Positions 1 to 5,071 of a stretch of 5,071 bases of DNA are shown one piece after another. A model generated the notes under the pieces. The model searched no databases, was not told where the DNA came from, and saw only the letters and a list, made by a program, of their open reading frames with translations. Source of the DNA: Chloroflexota bacterium (lineage in GTDB: Bacteria > Chloroflexota > Anaerolineae > Anaerolineales > Villigracilaceae); NCBI GenBank assembly GCA_026389975.1, contig JAPLGV010000474.1, forward strand, positions 4,320 to 9,390, given 5' to 3'. Position 1 is the stretch's first letter; every line of letters starts with the position of its first letter. A program made the translations under genes and the position numbers.

Positions 1-2571
1 ACCCGAGATAAGAAACAGGCTGAACTCCAAACCCGCAAGGTTGAGATGGAGCGCCAGTACGATGAGCAAATTGCTGCCAAGCTGGAGCCGATCATTCAGG
101 AAGGCCAGCGGTTGGAACGCTATTTCCAGGATAACAAAGGCCAGGTGCTCAAAGAGGCCGTCATTTTTGGCAGCACAGGCACGGTGATTGTTGAGGCTGG
201 CATCAAGGTCGGCGCGACGCATCTCGGCAAAGTGCAGAAGTTCGTCCAGGGACGGTTGGAAGCCATCGAGAACGAACTTAAGGATGAGAAACTGCGCGCC
301 CTGGAAGCCGTCAAGATGGAAGCCGCTACGATCAAGGCGGGAGCCGATGAGCAGATGAATGCTCTGCGCAGCCAACTGGAAGACCAGACCTCCACCAGTC
401 ACGACGCGAACGCCCATCAACGCGACGAACTGATGGAACTGCGCCCGTTCACCTTCCTGGGTGAGACCCGCTACCGCGAACTGAAACAGCGCTGGGGCCA
501 GGTCTTCCGCGCCGACATGGGAGCCGAGGCCTTCTACGATATCCTGCGCCGCCTCGACCTGGATAAACTCTCTGAAGAACTCTGGCACGAAGTCAAGACG
601 ACCAAGTCCAAGCAGAAACGCAAGAAGGCGACTTCTCGACTGAAGGTGGTAGAAGCTTTCCGCCGTTCCGGCAATCACCCGGAGTGGATGATCCTGACCG
701 TCCTGCCCGTCATCCCGCCGGACCTGCGCCCGATGGTGCAACTGGATGGCGGTCGCTTTGCCACGTCGGATTTGAACGATCTGTACCGGCGTGTCATCAA
801 CCGCAACAATCGTCTCAAGCGTCTGCTTGAACTCGGCGCGCCAGATGTGATCGTCCGCAACGAGAAGCGTATGTTGCAGGAAGCGGTGGATTCCCTGATT
901 GACAACAGCCAGCGCGGCAAGGCGCTCAGCCGCCGCGGCCGGCGTGAACTCCGCTCCCTGAGCGACATGCTCAAGGGCAAGAAAGGCCGCTTCCGCCGCA
1001 ACCTGCTCGGCAAGCGCGTGGACTATTCCGGTCGTTCGGTGATCGTGGTCGGCCCGCAGTTGAAACTCTATCAGTGTGGTCTGCCGAAGAGCATGGCGCT
1101 GGAACTGTTCCGCCCGTTTGTGATTTCCCGGCTGGTGAGCCACAACTATGCAGCCAACGTCAAGGGCGCGCGGCGCTTCATCGAGCGCAACCGGCCCGAG
1201 GTCTATGAAGCGCTCGAGGAAGTCATCAAGGACCGCCCGGTTCTATTGAACCGTGCTCCTACGCTGCACCGCCTGGGCATCCAGGCGTTTGAGCCGATCC
1301 TGATTGAAGGCTCAGCCATCCAATTGCACCCGCTGGTTTGTACCGCCTTCAACGCTGACTTCGATGGCGACCAGATGGCTGTGCATGTGCCGCTGTCTGA
1401 TAAGGCCGTACAGGAAGCCCGCCGCTTGATGCTGGCTTCCAAGAACCTGCTCAAGCCCGCCGACGGCGAACCCATCATCGGTCCGTCCAAGGATATGGTG
1501 CTGGGCGTGTACTACATGACGATGCTGCACTCCAAGCCGCACAAGGGTGACGGACGCGCCTTCGCCGATATGGATGACGTTGATCTGGCCTACCAGTTGG
1601 GTCAGGTGGATGTGCACAGCAAGGTCAAAGTGCGTTTATCCACCTGGTACGATGAGAAGAACAATCGCCTGCCCGAGGCAGAGACCCGCCTGATTGACAC
1701 CACTGTCGGGCGCGTCATCTTCAACCGAATCCTGCCGGAAAAAGTCCAGTTCATCAACCGCCAGTTGGAAAAAGGCGGCGTGAAAGACCTGGTTGCCGAA
1801 GTGTACGAAGTTTACGGCCAGGATGTGACGACTGAAACCGCCGACGAAATCAAGCGCATTGGCTTCGAATATGCCATGCGTTCCGGCACTACCATCGCGG
1901 TCTCCGATATTACCATCCCGCCGCAGAAACAGGAAATCGTAGAAAAGGCGCTCAAGGATGTGGAGCTGGTGCAGCGTGACTTCCGGCGCGGTCTGTTGAC
2001 CGAGCAGGAACAGAACGAACGCATCATCCAGATCTGGCAGCAAACCACCAACGATGTCGCCAAAGCAGTCCGCAATGCCCTGGACCCGGACGGTAACCTG
2101 TCCACCATGGCCAACTCCGGCGCGACCAAAGGCGGCTTCGGCCCCATTTCGCAGTTAGCCGGTATGCGCGGTCTGATGGCTGACCCGTCTGGACGCATCA
2201 TCCCGATGCCGATCCGCTCGAACTTCCGCGAGGGTCTGACAGCTCAGGAATACTTCATCTCGACCCATGGCGCTCGCAAAGTTCTGGCCGATACTGCCTT
2301 GCGTACTGCAGATGCTGGCTATCTGACCCGTCGCCTGGTAGACGTTGCGCAGGATATCATCATCAATGAACCCGACTGCGGTACCCGCCAGGGTGTCTGG
2401 ATTCGGCGGAAGGACGATGTGGCCGGCCAATCCATGGATTCACGTTTGTATGGACGCCTGGTTGCCGAGCGGATCCTCGACCCGAAGCGGGTGAAGTGCT
2501 GGCCGAGCTGGATGATATCCTCGACCGCGATGTGGCGCGCAAGATTGCCGTGGCCGACGTGGTGGAAGTGA
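1..2571 (+). CDS. rpoC: DNA-directed RNA polymerase subunit beta-prime, 5' part (partial, frameshifted)
   Basis: This is the catalytic, clamp-forming subunit of RNA polymerase. The frame is open to the left edge, so the true start and the N-terminal zinc finger lie outside; the ATG at 46 is internal. In order I see: a charged, helix-prone insertion (about 1-447); the FLGETRY to MGAEAFYDIL region (about 454-545); WMILTVLPVIPPDLRPMV and GGRFATSDLNDLYRR (686-792); the sigma-binding clamp helices (NRNNRLKRLL, NEKRMLQEAVD); switch-2 LLGKRVDYSGRSVI (about 1003-1044); the catalytic NADFDGD with its three Mg-binding aspartates (1351-1371); AGMRGLMADPSG (2158-2193); and the bridge helix GARKVLADTALRTADAGYL (from 2269). 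The first cysteine of the second zinc site is DCGT, Cys at 2377-2379. Homology stops at about 2487; the last 27 or so codons to the TGA at 2569 are out-of-frame junk. The chain continues in frame 3 from about 2484-2490. No regulatory start region is visible. Identity is certain. Confidence 0.97.
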   Translation, partial: TRDKKQAELQTRKVEMERQYDEQIAAKLEPIIQEGQRLERYFQDNKGQVLKEAVIFGSTGTVIVEAGIKVGATHLGKVQKFVQGRLEAIENELKDEKLRALEAVKMEAATIKAGADEQMNALRSQLEDQTSTSHDANAHQRDELMELRPFTFLGETRYRELKQRWGQVFRADMGAEAFYDILRRLDLDKLSEELWHEVKTTKSKQKRKKATSRLKVVEAFRRSGNHPEWMILTVLPVIPPDLRPMVQLDGGRFATSDLNDLYRRVINRNNRLKRLLELGAPDVIVRNEKRMLQEAVDSLIDNSQRGKALSRRGRRELRSLSDMLKGKKGRFRRNLLGKRVDYSGRSVIVVGPQLKLYQCGLPKSMALELFRPFVISRLVSHNYAANVKGARRFIERNRPEVYEALEEVIKDRPVLLNRAPTLHRLGIQAFEPILIEGSAIQLHPLVCTAFNADFDGDQMAVHVPLSDKAVQEARRLMLASKNLLKPADGEPIIGPSKDMVLGVYYMTMLHSKPHKGDGRAFADMDDVDLAYQLGQVDVHSKVKVRLSTWYDEKNNRLPEAETRLIDTTVGRVIFNRILPEKVQFINRQLEKGGVKDLVAEVYEVYGQDVTTETADEIKRIGFEYAMRSGTTIAVSDITIPPQKQEIVEKALKDVELVQRDFRRGLLTEQEQNERIIQIWQQTTNDVAKAVRNALDPDGNLSTMANSGATKGGFGPISQLAGMRGLMADPSGRIIPMPIRSNFREGLTAQEYFISTHGARKVLADTALRTADAGYLTRRLVDVAQDIIINEPDCGTRQGVWIRRKDDVAGQSMDSRLYGRLVAERILDPKRVKCWPSWMISSTAMWRARLPWPTWWK
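2479..2496 (+). other. Single-base frameshift in rpoC (apparent missing base)
   Basis: Up to Asp-Pro at 2479-2484 the beta-prime homology is in frame 1. From Gly-Glu-Val-Leu-Ala-Glu at 2490-2507 it is in frame 3. One base is missing between about 2482 and 2490. Adding a G beside 2484 would give Asp-Pro-Glu-Ala-Gly-Glu-Val, which resembles the Pro-Glu-Thr-Gly-Glu-Val I recall from Firmicutes beta-prime at this point; adding a base after 2487 would give Asp-Pro-Lys-X-Gly-Glu-Val. I see no X-XXY-YYZ slippery heptamer here, so programmed -1 frameshifting is poorly supported. Since rpoC is essential and both flanks are well conserved, a read or assembly error is the likeliest cause. Confidence 0.9.
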
Positions 2572-3725
2572 AGGTCCGTTCGGCGCTGACCTGTGAACTG
2601 ACTCACGGGATCTGTGCCAAATGTTACGGCGTTGACCTGGCCCGCGGCACGATGGTCGAAATGGGGTCGGCAGTCGGCATTGTGGCTGCCCAATCGATTG
2701 GTGAGCCTGGCACGCAGTTGACCCTGCGTACCTTCCATACCGGCGGTGTGGCCGCGGGCGGTGACATCACCACTGGTCTGCCGCGCGTGGAAGAACTTTT
2801 CGAGGCTCGCAAACAACCGAAGGGTGAAGCAGTCGTCGCCGAGATCAAGGGCACGGTGCGCATTATCCAGTCGGACAAGTATGCTGATATGCGCATCGTC
2901 CGCGTCGAACAAAGTGAAATGATCCATGATGAGTTCGATGTGCCTAAAGAATGGAAGATCCAGGTTAAGGATGAGGGCGAAATCAAAGCAGGCGATATCA
3001 TCGCCACTTTGGAGGATGCCACCATCGCCGCGGAACACGGCGGCAAGGTCCGCATCGAGAAGCGCAAGGTGTATGTCTCGCGCGAACAGCGTGAAGAGAT
3101 CGAGCACGAAATCCCGACTACCCTGCGCCTGCTGGTCAAGGACGGCGATCACGTCGAGGACGGCCAACCGCTGACCGAGGGTTCGCTGAACCCACACCGC
3201 GTCCTGCGCGTCCAGGGACGGGAAGCCTGCCAGATGTACCTGATGACCGAAATCCAGAAGGTTTACCGCTCGCAAGGCCAGAACATCCATGACAAGCACT
3301 TCGAGGTGATCATCCGCAAGATGTTGAGCAAGGTGCAAGTGGTTCGTCCGGGTGACACCCGTTACCTGCCGGGAGACGCCGTGGAACGGCTGGAAGTCCA
3401 GAGAGTCAATGAACAACTGCTGGCCGAAGATAAGACTCCGGCCAAGTTCCATGAACTGCTGCTGGGTGTGACCAAAGCCTCCCTCAGCACCGACTCGTTC
3501 CTCTCGGCTTCCTCGTTCCAGCATACCATCAAGGTGCTGGCGGGCGCGGCCATCGGTTCTTCCACCGACCCGCTCTATGGGTTGAAGGAGAACGTCATCA
3601 TCGGCAAGCTGATCCCGGCCGGGACCGGTTTTGTCCATGGACGCTTCCTGGCGGTCGAAAAGGCGCTTGCTCAAGCTGGTTCCTCGCAGTGGACAGAAAT
3701 CCCGGATGCCGGGGCATCAGACTAG
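2496..3725 (+). CDS. rpoC: DNA-directed RNA polymerase subunit beta-prime, 3' part (continuation after frameshift)
   Basis: This is the C-terminal third of the same subunit, not a separate gene. Homology already begins at about 2484-2490; the GTG at 2496 is only the first possible start codon, and I see no ribosome binding site for it. Visible parts: the last three cysteines of the second zinc site, C-X6-C-X2-C (2592-2624), whose first cysteine is on the other side of the frameshift; GVIAAQSIGEPGTQL-type core (about 2676-2720); trigger loop LRTFHTGG with catalytic-loop His at 2736-2738; TTGLPRVEELFEARKP-like segment directly after it, so there is no large insertion inside the trigger loop of the E. 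coli kind; a beta-rich region (about 2820-3210) that looks longer than in Bacillus; LRVQG and QKVYRSQGQNIHDKHFEVI (about 3200-3315); and the closing LLGVTKASLSTDSFLSASSFQ and GLKENVIIGKLIPAGTG motifs (3462-3630). A short tail precedes the TAG at 3723. Together with the 5' part about 1,240 residues are visible. Confidence 0.97.
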   Translation: MLAELDDILDRDVARKIAVADVVEVKVRSALTCELTHGICAKCYGVDLARGTMVEMGSAVGIVAAQSIGEPGTQLTLRTFHTGGVAAGGDITTGLPRVEELFEARKQPKGEAVVAEIKGTVRIIQSDKYADMRIVRVEQSEMIHDEFDVPKEWKIQVKDEGEIKAGDIIATLEDATIAAEHGGKVRIEKRKVYVSREQREEIEHEIPTTLRLLVKDGDHVEDGQPLTEGSLNPHRVLRVQGREACQMYLMTEIQKVYRSQGQNIHDKHFEVIIRKMLSKVQVVRPGDTRYLPGDAVERLEVQRVNEQLLAEDKTPAKFHELLLGVTKASLSTDSFLSASSFQHTIKVLAGAAIGSSTDPLYGLKENVIIGKLIPAGTGFVHGRFLAVEKALAQAGSSQWTEIPDAGASD

Positions 3726-3731
3726 ATTCCA

Positions 3732-3815
3732 GTCGTTGCGATATCATCCCCACTTGGGGACATCGTCCCCTGTTCTTGGGGAGGAGCGTTTTTCCCCAAC
3801 AGGGGCAGCGACGAC
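3732..3815 (+). other. Structured rpoC 3' region: predicted three-way junction with alternating C4/G4 blocks
   Basis: Starting six bases after the rpoC stop, three helices can be drawn by eye. P1 pairs GTCGTTGC (3732-3739) with GCGACGAC (3808-3815), with one G-U pair. P2 pairs TCCCC (3747-3751) with GGGGA (3756-3760) over a four-base loop. P3 pairs CCCCTG (3767-3772) with CAGGGG (3800-3805) and, after a three-base bulge, TTGGGGA (3776-3782) with TCCCCAA (3793-3799), 13 pairs in all. A competing hairpin GGGGAC-ATC-GTCCCC (3756-3770) would exclude P2 and the base of P3. No long U tract follows, so this is not a plain terminator. I do not recognise a known RNA family. It could be a 3' stability element, part of a composite terminator, or an uncharacterised RNA motif. 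Confidence 0.5.
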
Positions 3816-3819
3816 ATCC

Positions 3820-3832
3820 TACCCGAAGGGTA
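3820..3832 (+). repeat. Short hairpin TACCC-GAA-GGGTA
   Basis: A perfect five-base inverted repeat closes a three-base GAA loop and is followed by six A residues (3832-3837) rather than T residues on the + strand, so it is not a + strand terminator. Read on the - strand the T run precedes the hairpin, so it is not a terminator there either. It lies between the rpoC 3' junction structure and the rpoC terminator. Role unknown; it may only add stability to the transcript end. Confidence 0.4.
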
Positions 3833-3862
3833 AAAAATCTCCTCATATCCTGTAAGTTCTCC

Positions 3863-3895
3863 CGGGGCGGCCAATTGGCCGCCTCGATTATATTT
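3863..3895 (+). terminator. Probable rho-independent terminator of rpoC
   Basis: An 18-base perfect palindrome, GGCGGCCAATTGGCCGCC (3866-3883), folds as a seven-pair GC-only stem with an AATT loop. Three outer positions (3863-3865 with 3884-3886) extend it, one as a G-U pair. The following TCGATTATATTT is T-rich but not a clean T run, so it is a moderate terminator. It sits 138 bases after the rpoC stop and just before the promoter region of the lipoprotein gene, as expected for the end of the RNA polymerase operon. Confidence 0.65.
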
Positions 3896-3902
3896 AAGGG
3901 GG

Positions 3903-3937
3903 TTGTATATTGAGACAAAAAAAAGTATGATGATAGT
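3903..3937 (+). promoter_or_regulatory. Candidate sigma70-type promoter(s) of the lipoprotein gene
   Basis: Two overlapping readings are possible. TTGTAT (3903-3908) and TATGAT (3926-3931) are separated by 17 bases; the -10 matches TATAAT at five of six positions but the -35 is weak. TTGAGA (3910-3915) and GATAGT (3932-3937) are separated by 16 bases, with a five-of-six -35. An eight-base A run (3917-3924) lies in the spacer. The stretch is clearly AT-rich against its surroundings and lies between the rpoC terminator and the ribosome binding site. Which pair is used cannot be decided from sequence. Confidence 0.45.
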
Positions 3938-3968
3938 GTAAATTCATCTGCCGAAGAAAGGAGACTCC

Positions 3969-4853
3969 ATGTTCTGGAAAAAATTAATTGCGATAAGCGC
4001 CTCGGTCTTTCTCATGCTCGTCTCAGCCTGTAACATGCCAGGGGGGCCTGCTGTTGTCAGTGGTACGAATCAGGATTCGACTGCGGCCATACAGACGCGG
4101 GCGGCCGAGATTGTCGCTTCGACGGCAGCGGTCCAGACGGCCCTTGCCAATGCCGTGGCATCTACCCTGACTGCCATGGCAACCAACACGCCTGCGTTTA
4201 CTTTCACGCCATCCCTGACTCCCACGCCGACGTTCACCCTCACCCCGGAGGTCCCGATGGTCAGCGTCTCGGTACAGACCAACTGCCGTTCGGGCCCCGG
4301 CCCGGCCTACGATATCCTTGGCCTTGTAAACGTTGGTCAAAACGCCGAGGTGGTGGGCCGCAACGCCTCAAGCGATACCTGGGTCATAAAACTGCCCTCC
4401 AATCCGGCCATCACCTGCTGGCTGTGGGGATATTATGCCACGGTGGTGGGGAATACCGCCGGGCTGCCTATTGTCACGCCGCCGCCCACGCCCACCCCGG
4501 CGGCTTCCTTCAATGTGATTTATTCTTCCACGACGGTCTGCGGCGTTCTTTATGGGATTAAGTTCCAGATCACCAATAACGGCAGCGTCACCTGGGAGTC
4601 CGACCGGGTCATTACTACAGATCAGGCGACCAGTGAGACGGTAACGGTGGATCGAAACAATTTCCCTAACTTTAACGGTTGTGCCGCAGCATCTACCGAT
4701 CAAAACTTGGAAGCGGGGGAAGTTGGCATTACAACGAATGACGGATTTTCTGCAAATCCTGCCGGTCATAGCATTACGGCCACCATTCGAGTTTGTTCTC
4801 TGGATGGTATGGCGGGTACTTGCCTGGAGAAAACAATCACATTCACACCGTAA
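3969..4853 (+). CDS. Secreted SH3b-domain lipoprotein, function unknown
   Basis: The protein has 294 residues. The start is supported by AAAGGAG (3957-3963) five bases before the ATG. The N-terminus is a lipoprotein signal: Lys4-Lys5, a hydrophobic core, and lipobox Val-Ser-Ala-Cys with Cys21 as the lipidated residue, so the mature protein should be anchored on the outer face of the cell membrane. Residues about 37-73 are Ala/Thr-rich and helix-prone, with an imperfect TAAIQTRAAE / TAAVQTALAN repeat. Residues 74-95 form a Thr/Pro linker. Residues about 98-160 resemble a bacterial SH3 (SH3b) domain: NCRSGPGPAYDILG, then VGQNAEVVGRN, then CWLWGYYATV; Cys106 and Cys150 could form a disulfide. 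A second Pro/Thr linker (168-177) leads to a beta-rich domain (about 180-294) with Cys191, 238, 276 and 285 and an ITNNGSVTWES segment recalling Ig-like folds. SH3b domains often bind cell-wall material, but no ligand or enzyme activity is indicated. It is flanked by its own promoter region and terminator, so probably monocistronic. Confidence 0.9.
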   Translation: MFWKKLIAISASVFLMLVSACNMPGGPAVVSGTNQDSTAAIQTRAAEIVASTAAVQTALANAVASTLTAMATNTPAFTFTPSLTPTPTFTLTPEVPMVSVSVQTNCRSGPGPAYDILGLVNVGQNAEVVGRNASSDTWVIKLPSNPAITCWLWGYYATVVGNTAGLPIVTPPPTPTPAASFNVIYSSTTVCGVLYGIKFQITNNGSVTWESDRVITTDQATSETVTVDRNNFPNFNGCAAASTDQNLEAGEVGITTNDGFSANPAGHSITATIRVCSLDGMAGTCLEKTITFTP

Positions 4854-4861
4854 ATGCCCAA

Positions 4862-4897
4862 CGGGGCGGTCGCAAGACCGCCCCGCTCTTTTTCTCC
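4862..4897 (+). terminator. Strong rho-independent terminator after the lipoprotein gene
   Basis: A perfect ten-pair stem, CGGGGCGGTC (4862-4871) with GACCGCCCCG (4876-4885), closes a GCAA tetraloop of the stable GNRA type. It is followed by CTCTTTTTCTCC. The stem begins eight bases after the TAA stop at 4851-4853. This is a textbook intrinsic terminator. Confidence 0.93.
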
Positions 4898-4926
4898 TTG
4901 ACGCTTTCTACATTTCCCCGTAAGAT
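4898..4926 (+). promoter_or_regulatory. Sigma70-type promoter, probably for gyrA
   Basis: TTGACG (4898-4903) matches the -35 consensus at five of six positions. A 17-base spacer leads to TAAGAT (4921-4926), matching the -10 consensus at four of six. It directly follows the T tract of the preceding terminator. Transcription would start near 4933, giving a leader of roughly 95 bases that contains the whole inverted repeat at 4947-5016. Confidence 0.65.
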
Positions 4927-4946
4927 AAACCGAAGATAGAACATTC

Positions 4947-5016
4947 ATTCACTACGAAGGACACACCGGAACACGAAGGTTTTCCTTTGTGACTATTTGT
5001 GTCCTTAGTGGTGAAT
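4947..5016. repeat. 70-base imperfect inverted repeat with ACGAAGG units, in the leader of the last gene
   Basis: The left arm (4947-4965) and right arm (4998-5016) are complementary at 17 of 19 positions. Inside, CACGAAGG (4972-4979) and CCTTTGTG (4984-4991) pair over a TTTT loop, with one G-U pair. ACGAAGG occurs twice as a direct repeat on the left side (4954-4960 and 4973-4979). The whole could extrude as a cruciform or form one long RNA hairpin. It contains no coding capacity. From memory, palindromes of 'accACGAAGGacACGAAGG' type are scattered through many environmental bacterial genomes, so a MITE-like or REP-like dispersed repeat is likely; copy number cannot be seen here. Confidence 0.75.
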
Positions 5017-5029
5017 CTCAGGAGTAAAC

Positions 5030-5071
5030 ATGGAACTCGGCCTCGTTCGCAAAATTGACATTGACCAGGAA
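5030..5071 (+). CDS. gyrA: Probable DNA gyrase subunit A, N-terminus only (runs off the window)
   Basis: Only 14 codons are visible: MELGLVRKIDIDQE. AGGAG (5020-5024) lies five bases before the ATG, a good ribosome binding site. The Val-Arg-x-Ile-x-Ile-x-x-Glu pattern matches the extreme N-terminus of GyrA/ParC proteins, for example the VREINISQEM I recall from Bacillus GyrA, which precedes the conserved Leu-Asp-Tyr-Ala-Met-Ser segment. If correct, the product is the DNA-breaking subunit of the type II topoisomerase that introduces negative supercoils. ParC cannot be separated from GyrA on so few residues, and the identity is inference. Confidence 0.6.
   Translation, partial: MELGLVRKIDIDQE

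Noticed and set aside
1636..2043. Antisense open frames of 129-135 codons opposite rpoC
   Set aside because: They overlap each other and conserved rpoC codons, and show no domain; they are shadows of the codon bias.
2479..2496. Programmed -1 ribosomal frameshift in rpoC
   Set aside because: No slippery heptamer in the zero frame and no clear downstream stimulatory structure; a lost base explains the data more simply. Kept as a finding only for checking.
2319..3674. A 451-codon open frame on the - strand opposite the rpoC 3' part
   Set aside because: It lies wholly antisense to conserved rpoC sequence, is rich in His, Gln, Asp and Leu in a way typical of antisense readings of GC-biased genes, has no recognisable domain and no ribosome binding site I can see.
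3780..3788. GGAGGAG as a ribosome binding site for a small gene after rpoC
   Set aside because: No ATG, GTG or TTG follows at a suitable distance, and the motif is buried in the P3 hairpin.
3783..3842. Possible pseudoknot between loop GGAG (3783-3786) and CTCC (3839-3842)
   Set aside because: Only four to six complementary bases in GC-rich sequence; expected by chance and no covariation can be tested here.
3756..3868. G-quadruplex formed by the GGGG runs
   Set aside because: The runs are widely spaced and each has a nearby CCCC partner, so duplex hairpins are much more likely.
3631..3913. Short + strand open frames across the rpoC end and the intergenic region
   Set aside because: They start inside rpoC in other frames and read through the hairpin structures; the translations are low-complexity and no ribosome site suits them.

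Overview
The window looks like a chromosomal core-gene segment from a member of the Chloroflexota, most likely class Anaerolineae. It is moderately GC-rich. The assignment rests on three things: the RNA polymerase beta-prime sequence with its lineage-type insertions, a lipoprotein of the 'SH3b plus Thr/Pro linker' kind common in that class, and the first residues of a GyrA-like protein. The assignment is inference from recalled sequence style, not a database match.

Layout, all on the + strand. (1) Positions 1-3725 hold most of rpoC, the beta-prime subunit of RNA polymerase. The start lies left of the window. The reading frame breaks once, near 2482-2490: the first part is in frame 1 and the rest in frame 3, as if one base were missing. 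Apart from that break, both parts read as a normal, highly conserved beta-prime chain, so a sequencing or assembly indel is the likeliest cause. (2) Positions 3726-3968 hold no gene. They contain a highly structured rpoC 3' region (alternating CCCC and GGGG blocks that can fold as a three-way junction), a GC-rich palindromic terminator, and a promoter region for the next gene. (3) Positions 3969-4853 encode a 294-residue secreted lipoprotein with an Ala-rich helical stretch, a Thr/Pro linker, a bacterial SH3 domain and a cysteine-containing C-terminal beta domain of unrecognised family. A textbook GNRA-loop terminator follows. (4) Positions 4898-5029 hold a good sigma70-type promoter, then a 70-base imperfect inverted repeat built on ACGAAGG units that ends three bases before the ribosome binding site of the last gene. 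(5) Positions 5030-5071 are the first 14 codons of a probable gyrA.

Each gene appears to be its own transcription unit, or the end of one: rpoC closes an upstream (presumably rpoB-rpoC) operon, the lipoprotein is monocistronic, and gyrA has its own promoter. I see no mobile-element gene, CRISPR array, tRNA or rRNA. The least explained parts are the structured rpoC 3' region and the inverted repeat in the gyrA leader.
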